DNA of 64,000 nt. Source: Candidatus Neomicrothrix sp. UBA814 (GTDB lineage: Bacteria; Actinomycetota; Acidimicrobiia; Acidimicrobiales; Poriferisodalaceae). The position numbers and the translations under genes were made by a program. Numbering within the stretch: the first letter of the stretch is position 1; each line of letters opens with the position of its first letter. The notes below the pieces were generated by a model that was given only the letters and a program-made list of their open reading frames with translations, made no database searches and had not been told where the DNA came from. The DNA lies in the NCBI GenBank assembly GCA_002296525.1, contig DBIA01000021.1:186001-250000 (forward strand), read 5' to 3'. Positions 52,432 to 61,575 of this stretch are shown here, in pieces.

Positions 52432-53193
52432 GTGTCCGGCATGGACCTGACGAATTCGGTGAGCTATCTCTGTTCAACCTACGGAGATTCGTTTGCTGAT
52501 GTTTACGATGATTGGTATCAGCAGGTGACCGATGTTGACGGAACCGCCAATTTTATTGCCGGCTTATCTGATGGCTTGGAAGTTTTAGAACTCGGAGTCG
52601 GGACGGGCCGTCTAGCGCTGCCAATCGCCCGAAAGGGTATTCCCATATCAGGCATCGACGCTTCACCGGCGATGCTAAAACGCCTGGCTATTTGGGATTC
52701 TCAGAAACTCGTCCGCCCTTACCTTGCTGATATGTCTGATTGGTTGCCCTCTGGCCCCTACAAAGTCATCTTTTGTGCGTACAACACCTTTTTCAACTTG
52801 GTTGGACAGGGTGATCAAGAAGACTGCTTAAAGCTGGTCCGCGATCGCTTGCACCCGGATGGCTTCTTTGTTCTGGAAGCTTTTGTTCCATCGAACTACT
52901 CACAGCTACCCACTAGAGGTGTCGAGTCACGGCACTTGTCGAATGGCGCTGTGTTCAACATCACCATTAGAGAAAAAATATCCGGTGTAATCAGAGGTCA
53001 GAGTGTGGAGTTGGATGACAGCGGCGTCGTACTGAGGCCGTGGCGGGTTAGGGTTAGAACCCCTGATGAGTTAGACCAGTTAGCGAGCGACCTCGGCTTC
53101 AGGCTCGTGGAACGCTGGCAGGACTGGTATCGGAGCCCGTTTTCTAGCAGTAGCGATCATCACATATCGGTCTACGCTTCAACCAACCCTTAG
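52432..53193 (+). CDS. class I SAM-dependent methyltransferase
   Basis: A 253-residue methyltransferase. The N-terminal YGDSFADVYDDWYQQVTD is the usual capping helix, EVLELGVGTGRLALPIARKG motif I, GIDASPAMLKRL motif II, and VIFCAYNTFFNLVGQGDQ the motif IV region. FFVLEAFVPSNY and the C-terminal strands follow. The GTG at 52432 and an ATG at 52441 are both possible. It lies 31 bp before the SRPBCC/kinase-like gene on the same strand. The substrate is unknown. Confidence 0.86.
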   Translation: MSGMDLTNSVSYLCSTYGDSFADVYDDWYQQVTDVDGTANFIAGLSDGLEVLELGVGTGRLALPIARKGIPISGIDASPAMLKRLAIWDSQKLVRPYLADMSDWLPSGPYKVIFCAYNTFFNLVGQGDQEDCLKLVRDRLHPDGFFVLEAFVPSNYSQLPTRGVESRHLSNGAVFNITIREKISGVIRGQSVELDDSGVVLRPWRVRVRTPDELDQLASDLGFRLVERWQDWYRSPFSSSSDHHISVYASTNP

Positions 53194-53224
53194 TTTTACT
53201 CAGACTCCGTGGAGGTCAATACAA

Positions 53225-54352
53225 ATGGAGATCCAAGTCGTGGTAGAACTGCCCGCGACTCCGACCGAAGTTTGGTCCTACCTGCGTGACGTCACCAAAC
53301 ACAGCGAATGGATGACGGATGCGCTGAGTGTCGACATCACGTCTGAAGTGACTGAAGGTCTTGGGCTTACATTTGACTGTCTTACCGCTGTCGGCCCGTT
53401 CCGCGTCCGGGACCAAATGGAGATCGTTGAATGGGAACCCGAACGGGCGATGGGCGTGAAACACTCAGGGATTGTCAGCGGCGTTGGACACTTTACTCTG
53501 ACTCCAATTTCCAGCGGCACTCGGTTTAGTTGGTATGAATCGATCGAGCTACCGCTGCGTTTCGGGGGCAAGCTCGGCGAGAGTATTGCCAAACCACTTC
53601 TGACAGCGATTTGGCGACGAAACCTTAGGTCTCTTCGAAAGCAAATTATTCATCGACAGGAAGCGGGAAGTGGTCAAGAGCCCGGGGGTTTAATTGGCAT
53701 CGGTTCAGAGTGGGAGGTTCGCCATTACGGACCAGATCACGTCATCCGCACAAGCATTCAGGACATGGATTTATCCCGAGAAGCTGAAGCGCTAGAGGTT
53801 GTTCGCGCAGCGGGCTTTCCAGCACCGGAACTTTCAGAAAAGATCACAGCGTCTTCAATTGTGATTGAGCGTATCGACGGCTCAACAATGTTGGAGGACC
53901 TGACATCTCGGCCGTGGATGTTGAACCGCCACGCCAAGAACCTCGCCCGACTTCACAAGGCTCTGGGGAATATCGCTGCTCCGTCTCATTGGGAAAGCGT
54001 CAGTGAGGGTGAGTCTATTGTTCATTTAGATTTGCATCCCGGGAATATCAAGCTATGTAATGGCTCACCAGTGGTGTTGAACTGGGGTAGATCAGCGCGG
54101 GGGTCTTCATCGTTTGATGCTGCCGTAACTTACGTGATCCTTCGAACAGCGGAGTCAAAAAGTGGGCGGCTGAATCGCCTCTTGATTAGCGGCTTACGGA
54201 AACGGTTCGCAAACGTGTTCATTAAGGAATTTGGCGCAGCAGAAGTATTGGCGTGGGTCCGAGAAGCGGCTGAACTTCGGTTGTTGGACGGCGGCTTATC
54301 TGTCGCGGAGAGAGAAGCGGTGTTCGCTTTAGCTCGCGATGAGCTTGACTAG
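53225..54352 (+). CDS. SRPBCC domain fused to aminoglycoside-phosphotransferase-like (degenerate) kinase domain
   Basis: A 375-residue two-domain protein. Residues 1 to about 144 have the SRPBCC/START-like ligand-binding pattern (VVVELPATPTEVWSYLRDVTKHSEWM and VGHFTLTPISSGTRFSWYESIELP). From about 160 an APH-type fold appears with HLDLHPGNIKL at 267-277 (Asp269 and Asn274 kept), but the second metal-binding residue is Asn286 (VVLNWGRS), where family kinases have Asp. The kinase half may be inactive or use a different metal. It shares 4 bp with the convergent meaB stop. The ligand is unknown. Confidence 0.8.
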   Translation: MEIQVVVELPATPTEVWSYLRDVTKHSEWMTDALSVDITSEVTEGLGLTFDCLTAVGPFRVRDQMEIVEWEPERAMGVKHSGIVSGVGHFTLTPISSGTRFSWYESIELPLRFGGKLGESIAKPLLTAIWRRNLRSLRKQIIHRQEAGSGQEPGGLIGIGSEWEVRHYGPDHVIRTSIQDMDLSREAEALEVVRAAGFPAPELSEKITASSIVIERIDGSTMLEDLTSRPWMLNRHAKNLARLHKALGNIAAPSHWESVSEGESIVHLDLHPGNIKLCNGSPVVLNWGRSARGSSSFDAAVTYVILRTAESKSGRLNRLLISGLRKRFANVFIKEFGAAEVLAWVREAAELRLLDGGLSVAEREAVFALARDELD

Positions 54353-55308
54353 TTACCTTCGCCCATCTCGATCAGACGCGACGCTGCCATGTAGGGGTCA
54401 ATTTTGCCTTCCGCGAGCTCGTCTCGTAGCTTCGCTGCATTTGGCCCTTCCATGAGCGTGGCAACCCGATGCTCAAGACTTCGTTGGACGATTTCCAGCA
54501 ATTCCTCTTGTATGCGAACACTCCGACGTGACGCTAATTCTCCACTTGCTTGCAAATGTGAGCGGTGTTCATTCACTGCTTCCCACAAAGCATCTACTCC
54601 CTGCTGATCAGTAGCAACCGTCATCACAATGGGCGGCTCCCAATCACCCAGCGATGAGAGCTCGAGCATCTGTTGGATATCGCGGCGAGTGTCATCAGCT
54701 CCTTTTCGGTCCGATTTGTTGATCACGAAGATGTCGGCTACCTCCATGAGGCCTGCCTTATTGGCTTGAACCGCATCTCCCCAACCGGGGTTTACGACAA
54801 CGATTGTCGTGTCAGCCGCTCCTGCGATATCAACTTCCACTTGGCCAACGCCAACCGTTTCGACCAGGACCCATGGCCAACCCAAAGCGTCGAGAACTCG
54901 AACCGCTTGGGGAGTGGCAAGGCTTAGGCCGCCTAGATGACCCCTAGTGGCCATGGATCGAATATAGATGCCCTCATCAGTGACATGATCTTGCATCCGG
55001 ACCCGGTCACCAAGAATCGCCCCGCCTGTAAATGGTGACGATGGATCAATTGCCAAAATGGCTAGGCGCTGGTCTTCGGATCGGACAACCGATGCAAGGG
55101 CGGAAGTCAGACTGGACTTACCTGATCCGGGCGCGCCAGTCATGCCAATGGTGTAGGCGTCACCCGCTTGGGTATAGGTGTGAGATCCGATTAATCGAGC
55201 CTCTTCTCCTCCGCGTTCTACGAGGGACATCAGTCTCGCGAGCGCAAGACGCTCTCCCTTGCGAGCTGCCTCAAATAGGGCGACGGGGTCTGTGTTTGGC
55301 CGGTTCAT
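54349..55308 (-). CDS. meaB: methylmalonyl-CoA mutase-associated GTPase MeaB
   Basis: A 319-residue G3E-family P-loop GTPase that protects and loads B12 into methylmalonyl-CoA or related acyl-CoA mutases. GMTGAPGSGKSSLTSALA is the P-loop. LAIDPSSPFTGGAILGDRVRM, SMATRGHLGGLSLATPQA and VETVGVGQVEVDI are MeaB signatures, and VINKSDRKGA is the G4 motif. No mutase gene lies in the window. It indicates propionyl-CoA/methylmalonyl-CoA or similar metabolism, consistent with acyl-CoA enzymes nearby. Confidence 0.95.
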   Translation of the reverse strand: MNRPNTDPVALFEAARKGERLALARLMSLVERGGEEARLIGSHTYTQAGDAYTIGMTGAPGSGKSSLTSALASVVRSEDQRLAILAIDPSSPFTGGAILGDRVRMQDHVTDEGIYIRSMATRGHLGGLSLATPQAVRVLDALGWPWVLVETVGVGQVEVDIAGAADTTIVVVNPGWGDAVQANKAGLMEVADIFVINKSDRKGADDTRRDIQQMLELSSLGDWEPPIVMTVATDQQGVDALWEAVNEHRSHLQASGELASRRSVRIQEELLEIVQRSLEHRVATLMEGPNAAKLRDELAEGKIDPYMAASRLIEMGEGN

Positions 55309-55336
55309 CAGAGACTGTCAGTGGTCGGCGAAGGAG

Positions 55337-56584
55337 TTAAATTCGCTTGACTTGGGCACCGACCGACGAGAGCTTACCCGCCAAATCTTCGTATCCCCGA
55401 TCAACATGATGAGCATCTGAAATTACAGTTTCGCCGTCGGCCGCTAATCCGGCGACCACCAAGGCTGCTCCAGCCCTGATGTCATGTGCCCGAACAGGGG
55501 CTCCAGATAGTCGAGCCACCCCTCGCACTACTGCATGACGACCTTCCGCCCGTATCTCGGCACCCATCCTCACTAACTCGTCGATGTAGCGGAACCGCCC
55601 AGCAAAAATATTTTCAGTAACCATTCCCGCGCCTTGGGATACACAAAGTGCCGCTACCAAGAAGGGTTTGTAGTCGGTTGCCAATCCTGGATAAGGCAGC
55701 GTAGACACGTCTACGGATTGGAGGCGTTCGAGGACTCGAGCGGTGAGGCCGTCTTCGTCTTCTTGCCACTCCATTCCCATCTCCTCGAGCTTGCGCAGCA
55801 GCATCTCCATGTGGTCCGAACGCGCACCAGTTAATCTCAGTTCTCCTCCACAGACTCCGACGGCAGCTAGGTACGTTGCGGCCTCTATTCGATCTGGTAT
55901 GACCTCGTAGCTGACAGGGTGAAGAACGGGGACCCCTTCGATAGTGAGGCGAGAGGTGCCTATTCCGTCAATTACGGAACCCATCTTTGAGAGAAAGTTA
56001 GCTAGGTCGGAGATTTCAGGCTCGCGAGCTGCGTTCTCTATCACTGTTGTGCCTTCAGCCAAAACGGCAGCCATGAGTAGATTCTCGGTTGCTCCTACCG
56101 ATGGAAACTCCAGAAATACCTCTGCGCCCGTTAATCGGTCTGCCCTGCCATTTATGTCTCCATGTTCGTAAGAGAAATTGGCGCCCAACTGTTCAAGACC
56201 CTGTAAATGCATATCGATAGGACGAGATCCAAAGTCATCGCCTCCCGGTAGGGCTACTTTTGCTCGTCCGATTCTTGCGAGTAGCGGCCCCAGAACAACT
56301 ATCGAGGCCCGCATCCGCTCCACCAGGCTGTAGGGGGCAACTGGTTCAATTTCACTTGGGACATCAATCTCGACTCGTTGCCCTTCACGCCGCACCTGAA
56401 CTCCCATCGCCTCCAGCAGTTCCTTCATGATGGCTACGTCAGTGATTTCGGGAACATTGGTTAGCGAGGTCGAACCTTCCGCCAATAACGAAGCGGCCAT
56501 TAGTTTCAGAGCGCTATTTTTCGCTCCGCTAATTCGGACCTCTCCATTTAAGGGGCCGCTTCCCTGAACAAGGAATTTCTCCAC
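55337..56584 (-). CDS. murA: UDP-N-acetylglucosamine 1-carboxyvinyltransferase
   Basis: A 415-residue MurA committing UDP-GlcNAc to peptidoglycan. GPLNGEVRISGAKNSALKLMAA is the N-terminal signature and NLLMAAVLAEGTT and EVIPDRIEAATYL follow. In ALPGGDDFGSRPIDMHL the catalytic position is Asp116 (GGD instead of GGC), the mycobacterial-type replacement that removes the residue alkylated by fosfomycin. The length is normal. It sits between meaB (same strand) and an MFS gene that diverges. Confidence 0.96.
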   Translation of the reverse strand: MEKFLVQGSGPLNGEVRISGAKNSALKLMAASLLAEGSTSLTNVPEITDVAIMKELLEAMGVQVRREGQRVEIDVPSEIEPVAPYSLVERMRASIVVLGPLLARIGRAKVALPGGDDFGSRPIDMHLQGLEQLGANFSYEHGDINGRADRLTGAEVFLEFPSVGATENLLMAAVLAEGTTVIENAAREPEISDLANFLSKMGSVIDGIGTSRLTIEGVPVLHPVSYEVIPDRIEAATYLAAVGVCGGELRLTGARSDHMEMLLRKLEEMGMEWQEDEDGLTARVLERLQSVDVSTLPYPGLATDYKPFLVAALCVSQGAGMVTENIFAGRFRYIDELVRMGAEIRAEGRHAVVRGVARLSGAPVRAHDIRAGAALVVAGLAADGETVISDAHHVDRGYEDLAGKLSSVGAQVKRI

Positions 56585-56628
56585 ACCTCCAGTATGTTCA
56601 TCGAAGCGGCCAAGGACACATCACTATC

Positions 56629-58125
56629 GTGACTCATTTAGAAATTACGCACCGCGTCGACAATGAAGGGCTGAGACGCGTCCGTTCTCCCAGAACTGAT
56701 TTGGTCCTCGAAAAAGAGGTTGAGCAAGATCTTTTTGTCTTAGTGGATGGGCCCTTCAAGTTCTATGAGAGATCTCTAGTCGTCGACTCAACGGCAACTG
56801 GTCATACCGTTATCGAAACCATTGACTACCAATTGTCTATTCCCTGGTTCGGGTTCTTGTTTCATTTGCCCGTCCGTTACGCCATGCGAAATCGTCGAGA
56901 CAAGACGCAGATGCCTTTTTGGGCGCCTCCGGACCATATGGGTATGCGGGCAACCCGCATTTTCGCGACCTTGTGTGCAATTGCCATACTTTCTGGATTT
57001 CTATCGAACGCGCCTGCCGAGACGCACACATACGCTGCTGACGAGTTCGCCGTCGATCAGCTAAGTCAAGGCTTCCTCGGTGCACTTATTCGAGTCGGCA
57101 CTTTGCTCGCTATAGGTTTCGCCGTATTGGCAGATCGCCACGGTCGGAAGAAGGTTCTGACGTTAGCTATTGGGTTCGGAATTATATTTTCGTGCCTCTC
57201 TGCCTTAGCGCCTTCAATCGAGACGTTCGCTGCTTGCTTGGTGGTAGTTAGAACTTGTAATGCGACGCTTGCTGTTCTCATCGTCGTTTTCGCGTTAGAG
57301 GAACTACCGTCCGGGAGTCGTGCTTGGGGCCTTTCGGTTCTAGGTCTTTCTGCAGCTTTAGGCGCAGGGGTCGTCGTATGGTCACAACCGATCGCTGGTG
57401 TCGCCGAGTGGTCGTGGCGGCTTATATTCATGATCCCTGTGTTAATGACACCGCTCGTCGTGAGCGCCATTCGGCGGCTACCGGAAAGCCGAAGGTTCGT
57501 CGAGCACACGACCGGTCTGAGGTTGCGGAGTTATTGGAAACGGCTCGCTCTGTTGGGTGGCGCATACTTCTTACTGGGCCTTTTTCTTTCACCTATCGAC
57601 TGGTTTAGGAACGAATATCTGCGAGACGAGCATGGATTCAGCGCCCTACAAGTGACTTTGTTCATCGTGACTACTGCAACCCCTGGTGGAATTGGCTTGT
57701 ACCTGGCGGGACGAATAGCCGATTTGCGCGGTAGAAGAATCGTTGTCGTCACCGCCGCCGTTGTCGGCCTCGGCTTGACCACTCTCTTCTTCAATTCGTC
57801 GGGACTTTGGTTATGGCCCCTCGCTTTCACAGCTATCACTCTTGCAAGCGGCCTTTTACCTGCTCTTGGGGTGTACCGAGGTGAGATGTTTCCCACAGCT
57901 GTTAGAGCCCGCGCTGCAACAATCGCTGGGGCGATTGGAGTCATCGGAGGTTCGATTGGGATCGTGGCCGCTGGGTGGATGCGGGTTCGTTGGGGCTCTT
58001 TTGGGCCGGCTATGACAATTCTATGGCTAGGTCCCTTAGCTGCAGCAGTCCTAGTTTGGAAAAAGTTTTATGAGGGAACCCGGCGTGAACTGGAGATCCT
58101 GAATCCTGAGGATCAAAAGACCTAA
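56629..58125 (+). CDS. MFS transporter with N-terminal cytoplasmic domain
   Basis: A 498-residue major facilitator protein with about 12 spans from residue 105 on. AVLADRHGRKKVLTLAIG is the loop 2-3 motif (D-R-x-G-R-[KR]) and GRIADLRGRRIVVV the matching loop 8-9 motif. The first about 105 residues are soluble (EKEVEQDLFVLVDGPFKFYERSLVVD and IDYQLSIPWFGFLFHLPVR), an extra domain reminiscent of an SRPBCC-like beta fold but not securely assigned. The GTG start is 45 bp from the divergent murA start. The substrate is unknown. Confidence 0.85.
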   Translation: MTHLEITHRVDNEGLRRVRSPRTDLVLEKEVEQDLFVLVDGPFKFYERSLVVDSTATGHTVIETIDYQLSIPWFGFLFHLPVRYAMRNRRDKTQMPFWAPPDHMGMRATRIFATLCAIAILSGFLSNAPAETHTYAADEFAVDQLSQGFLGALIRVGTLLAIGFAVLADRHGRKKVLTLAIGFGIIFSCLSALAPSIETFAACLVVVRTCNATLAVLIVVFALEELPSGSRAWGLSVLGLSAALGAGVVVWSQPIAGVAEWSWRLIFMIPVLMTPLVVSAIRRLPESRRFVEHTTGLRLRSYWKRLALLGGAYFLLGLFLSPIDWFRNEYLRDEHGFSALQVTLFIVTTATPGGIGLYLAGRIADLRGRRIVVVTAAVVGLGLTTLFFNSSGLWLWPLAFTAITLASGLLPALGVYRGEMFPTAVRARAATIAGAIGVIGGSIGIVAAGWMRVRWGSFGPAMTILWLGPLAAAVLVWKKFYEGTRRELEILNPEDQKT

Positions 58126-58143
58126 ATTGCCAGGTCGTGGGGT

Positions 58144-58716
58144 TTAAGAGAAGGTGGACACCCAAGCACTCACAACATCCACAATCGACGCGATGTGGGC
58201 TCTGCTCGAAGGGTCATGGCGCCCGCCGTCTAAGAACTTGGTCGTAACTTTTCCTTTTATTGAACTCGTTTGTTGCTTGAACTCTTGGGGAGACCCAAAC
58301 GGGTCATTGTTCCCCGATACGAATAGTGTTGGTGACTCAATATTTGCAAAGTGTTCTACGCGCAGCTTTTCCGGATTAGTCGGGGGGTGCAGGGGGTAAC
58401 TGAGAAGCAGCAAACCAGCAGCGGGCATCCCTTCAGCAGCAGCCATTGAGCAAATTCGACCCCCCATAGAGCGTCCGCCAAAGATGACAGTTTTGGGGTC
58501 GCACCCTAATTTGCGGGTCAGCTCCTCGCAGTCGTCGAGTAACTCGGTGACCAACTTCGGCGCTCGCGGAGGAGGCCGGCGTCCTTCCCTACGGTAAGAG
58601 AACTCGTGTCTAAGTACGGGCAGAGGAGAGAAAGCTTCTTCTAGGGCTAACAGAGTTGGGTGATCTTTGGTACCGCCAGCTCCCGGCATCAATATCAATC
58701 CTTCAATGGCCGTCAT
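58144..58716 (-). CDS. alpha/beta hydrolase of the KANL3/Tex30-like type
   Basis: A 190-residue small hydrolase. LILMPGAGGTKDHPTLLALEEA is the opening strand-turn, FGGRSMGGRICSMAA is the nucleophile elbow with Ser in GRSMG, LLLSYPLHPP and LFVSGNNDPFG provide the acid, and LDGGRHDPSS the catalytic His. The compact lidless form matches the Tex30/KANL3-like bacterial group, whose substrates are unclear. It converges with the MFS gene, 18 bp away. Confidence 0.87.
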   Translation of the reverse strand: MTAIEGLILMPGAGGTKDHPTLLALEEAFSPLPVLRHEFSYRREGRRPPPRAPKLVTELLDDCEELTRKLGCDPKTVIFGGRSMGGRICSMAAAEGMPAAGLLLLSYPLHPPTNPEKLRVEHFANIESPTLFVSGNNDPFGSPQEFKQQTSSIKGKVTTKFLDGGRHDPSSRAHIASIVDVVSAWVSTFS

Positions 58717-58772
58717 GGCAACTCCCTATATGGGCAGAATAGGAGTCTTAGCTACAGAAAGGCGCCATATCA

Positions 58773-59570
58773 ATGACGACTGATGAGTTTGGGAATGGAA
58801 CGGTACTAACCGACATTCATGACGGAATCGGCCTTATTACTCTGAACCGTCCAGAGGTAAGAAATGCGCTGAGTAGCGATGTGCTTGAGGCGTTACCAAC
58901 GGCGATTCGTTCGTTGGAGGCAAGTTCCGATGTTGATGTACTAGTTCTAACCGGGCGCGACCCGGCGTTTTGTGCCGGTCTGGATTTAAGGGAGTTGGGA
59001 GATTCAGGCGGAAATATCGACCCAGATTCACAGTCCGAGCCAAAACAACCTTTTTCTGAACGGTCTAAGCCCCTAATCGGAGCTGTAAACGGTGTGGCTG
59101 TGACGGGAGGGCTCGAATTGGCACTCGGATGCGATTTTCTTATTGCTTCGGATCGAGCGAGTTTCGCTGATACTCATGCCCGAGTAGGTGTCATGCCGGG
59201 TTGGGGGCTGAGCGTTCTTTTACCTCAAGCGATTGGAGTTCGACGAGCCCGAGAAATGAGTCTCACTGGGAACTACATTGACGCCAGTACCGCTGAAAAA
59301 TGGGGTTTGGTCAACCGTGTGGTGCCCCACGAAGCCCTCTTAGAAACTGTGCACGCACTGGCGAGCGACATCCGGTCAAATGATCAAGTTGGGGTGCGCC
59401 AGATGCTCGAGACCTATTCTCGCACGGCGGAGACAACCGTCGCCGACGGGTGGAGAATTGAAGCGTCAATGGGTACTGAGTGGCTCAAAAACAGCGATTT
59501 TAGACCTGAGAAAGTGGCCCAACGGAGGGTGGATATACAAAATCGTGGCCGAGCCCAACAGAACCCTTGA
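58773..59570 (+). CDS. enoyl-CoA hydratase/isomerase family protein
   Basis: A 265-residue crotonase-fold enzyme. LITLNRPEVRNALSSDVLEAL and VLTGRDPAFCAGLDLRELG give the CoA site and the first oxyanion-hole region. AVNGVAVTGGLELALGCDFLIASDRASFADTHARVGVMPGWG contains the second, with Gly at the oxyanion position. The Glu residues used by true hydratases are only partly matched, so hydratase, isomerase or another crotonase activity are all possible. It converges with lhgO, 1 bp between stops. Confidence 0.92.
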   Translation: MTTDEFGNGTVLTDIHDGIGLITLNRPEVRNALSSDVLEALPTAIRSLEASSDVDVLVLTGRDPAFCAGLDLRELGDSGGNIDPDSQSEPKQPFSERSKPLIGAVNGVAVTGGLELALGCDFLIASDRASFADTHARVGVMPGWGLSVLLPQAIGVRRAREMSLTGNYIDASTAEKWGLVNRVVPHEALLETVHALASDIRSNDQVGVRQMLETYSRTAETTVADGWRIEASMGTEWLKNSDFRPEKVAQRRVDIQNRGRAQQNP

Positions 59571-59571
59571 C

Positions 59572-60777
59572 CTAGCTGCTCCGTGCATCAATCATCTGCA
59601 CGATGCGTCCCGCTATTTCCAGGCTGGCGGTGGCAGCCGGGCTGGGCGCATTGAGAACGTGCATACTGCTTTTCGACTCTGTGATCAGAAAGTCATCTGC
59701 TAGGTCTCCACGCGAGTTCATCGCCTGGGCTCTGACGCCAGCTGGACTTGTTTCAAGGTCTTCTGAACGAACGTCGGGAACTAGTCGTTGTAGAGCCCGA
59801 ACAAAAGCATTTTTATTTATTGATCGCCACACTTCTCCCGCTCCCGTACGCCAGTACCGGCGCGCCAGTTTCCACAGCCCTCGATTGGTTAGATGCTCAA
59901 CTATTTGGCCGGCATGGATGTCTCTCCACCTGTAACCCTCCCGAGCAAGAGCTAGCACTGCGTTCGGTCCGGCGTGTACAGATCCATCGATCATGCGAGT
60001 TAAGTGAACTCCCAGGAACGGGAAGCTCGGATCGGGTACGGGGTAGATCAATCCTCTTACCAGATGTCGACGTTGAGGTATAAGTTCGAAATATTCTCCG
60101 CGGAAGGGAACTATTCGATTGCCTTTTGAGGCATCACCCATCTCAGCAACCTGGTCACTTCTTAGACCGGCACAGTTGACAACCAGACCAGTAGAGATCT
60201 CACCACCAGAAGTAGTTAAATGGACTCCCTCGACCGATTCACTGAAGGAAAGCAGATTTGTGTCGTATTGAACTCTGCCTCCCATCGCTTGAATCTCTGC
60301 ACTCAATGCATTGCAAACCGCTGCGTACGAAACGATTCCGGTTGAAGGAACGTGCAGAGCTTCGATACCAGCGCAATGGGGTTCGATTTCCTGTAGTTGG
60401 ATTTTGTCGATGAGTACTGCTTCGAGTCCATTGTGTGCAGCTCGGTTTGCAAGCGTTCGGAGGCGTTCTATCTCATCGTGATTGGTTGCAACTATGACCT
60501 TTCCGCAAATTTCGTAGTCAATACCCCGTTCCTCACAAAAGGTCACCATGGTGCTCCGGCCGGTCACCGCTAGTTCCGCCTTCAGGGACCCAGGGGTGTA
60601 ATAAATCCCGGAGTGAAGCACACCAGAGTTTCGTCCTGTCTGGTGATAGGCGGGCCCGGACTCGCGTTCAACGACGACTACTGATTTTCCCGGGTGCTCT
60701 GTGAGGTAACGGTGCGCCGTCGCCAAACCGACAATACCTGCACCAACAACAACCAAATCCAGAGGCTTAGAATTCAT
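59572..60777 (-). CDS. lhgO: L-2-hydroxyglutarate oxidase/dehydrogenase
   Basis: A 401-residue FAD enzyme (DAO family) clearing L-2-hydroxyglutarate to 2-oxoglutarate, probably donating electrons to the membrane quinone pool. VVGAGIVGLATAHRYL is the FAD motif. AYHQTGRNSGVLHSGIYYTPGSLKA is the LhgO hallmark, with CVFPFRGEYFEL-like GNRIVPFRGEYFELIP and VPDPSFPFLGVHLTRMIDGSVHAGPNAVLA further on. It begins 3 bp downstream of the J-domain gene. Confidence 0.94.
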   Translation of the reverse strand: MNSKPLDLVVVGAGIVGLATAHRYLTEHPGKSVVVVERESGPAYHQTGRNSGVLHSGIYYTPGSLKAELAVTGRSTMVTFCEERGIDYEICGKVIVATNHDEIERLRTLANRAAHNGLEAVLIDKIQLQEIEPHCAGIEALHVPSTGIVSYAAVCNALSAEIQAMGGRVQYDTNLLSFSESVEGVHLTTSGGEISTGLVVNCAGLRSDQVAEMGDASKGNRIVPFRGEYFELIPQRRHLVRGLIYPVPDPSFPFLGVHLTRMIDGSVHAGPNAVLALAREGYRWRDIHAGQIVEHLTNRGLWKLARRYWRTGAGEVWRSINKNAFVRALQRLVPDVRSEDLETSPAGVRAQAMNSRGDLADDFLITESKSSMHVLNAPSPAATASLEIAGRIVQMIDARSS

Positions 60778-60780
60778 CGG

Positions 60781-61503
60781 CTATGCACTCCTACGGTCAA
60801 GAAGGATATTGCGCGCAGCTGTTAAAGATTCAATGCGAGCACCCGCTTCCTCTTTGGAGCCGCCGTGATCTGGGTGAGCGCTGCGTAGCAGACGCCTAAA
60901 TGTTCGACGTATCTGTCGCGAGTCGGGGAGGTTGTCTCTTTCTTGCTGAGGGAAGCCGAGCACTCCGAGAGCCCAAATGACTGGATCTATTTCGTGGCTC
61001 TGCACCCAACTCCCCTGCGGTACGTCGCCGGCAAGGTATCTCAGCAAGTCATCATGGTCGTGTCCTCGCCAGCGTGTGGACGAACGAAGCAAGGTCAGCA
61101 AAGCGCTCCGAACCTCTCTTGGCTGGCTAGCTGCTCTGTAAAGGGCCGCCAATATGTGTGGTTCCGGTCGATCACTCGGCGCTATGTTCAAAGACATTCG
61201 CCCGCCTTCAGTGGTTACAAGCTGGTGAGTTGAACGCGTTAGCCCGATCCGGTCCTCTTGCAGTCGATGTCGAAGACGGGGTTGAGGAACGCGCGCGCCT
61301 GCTTCAAGCATGTTCAAAAGGGCAGTTAAGTCATTGTTCTCTTCGTCTCCCAATTGTTGTGCATGCACCGCAACAACAGCAGCAAGTAACAAGCCACCAG
61401 ATCCTGGTTTGGGGTCGAAGTTAAGTTGGTCTTCGCCTAGTGCGACGCGACGGGTGGGCACCGCGGGCCGAGAGTGCCAGACGTTGAGCTCAGCCAAGAT
61501 CAC
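60781..61503 (-). CDS. J-domain-containing protein of unknown function
   Basis: A 240-residue protein with a J-like domain only at the C-terminus: IRRTFRRLLRSAHPDHGGSKEEAGARIESLTAARNIL contains the HPD motif that stimulates DnaK ATPase. The N-terminal about 180 residues hold RVALGEDQLNFDPKPGSGGLLLAAVVAVHAQ, which I cannot assign. The usual N-terminal J-domain placement is reversed, suggesting a specialised co-chaperone. It precedes lhgO by 3 bp; no functional link is evident. Confidence 0.77.
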   Translation of the reverse strand: MILAELNVWHSRPAVPTRRVALGEDQLNFDPKPGSGGLLLAAVVAVHAQQLGDEENNDLTALLNMLEAGARVPQPRLRHRLQEDRIGLTRSTHQLVTTEGGRMSLNIAPSDRPEPHILAALYRAASQPREVRSALLTLLRSSTRWRGHDHDDLLRYLAGDVPQGSWVQSHEIDPVIWALGVLGFPQQERDNLPDSRQIRRTFRRLLRSAHPDHGGSKEEAGARIESLTAARNILLDRRSA

Positions 61504-61575
61504 GACATGGACGCTACTAGGCGATGTTCCAACTGACTCATACTTATTGCTTCTGAGGGGCTAGGGTCACTTTCC

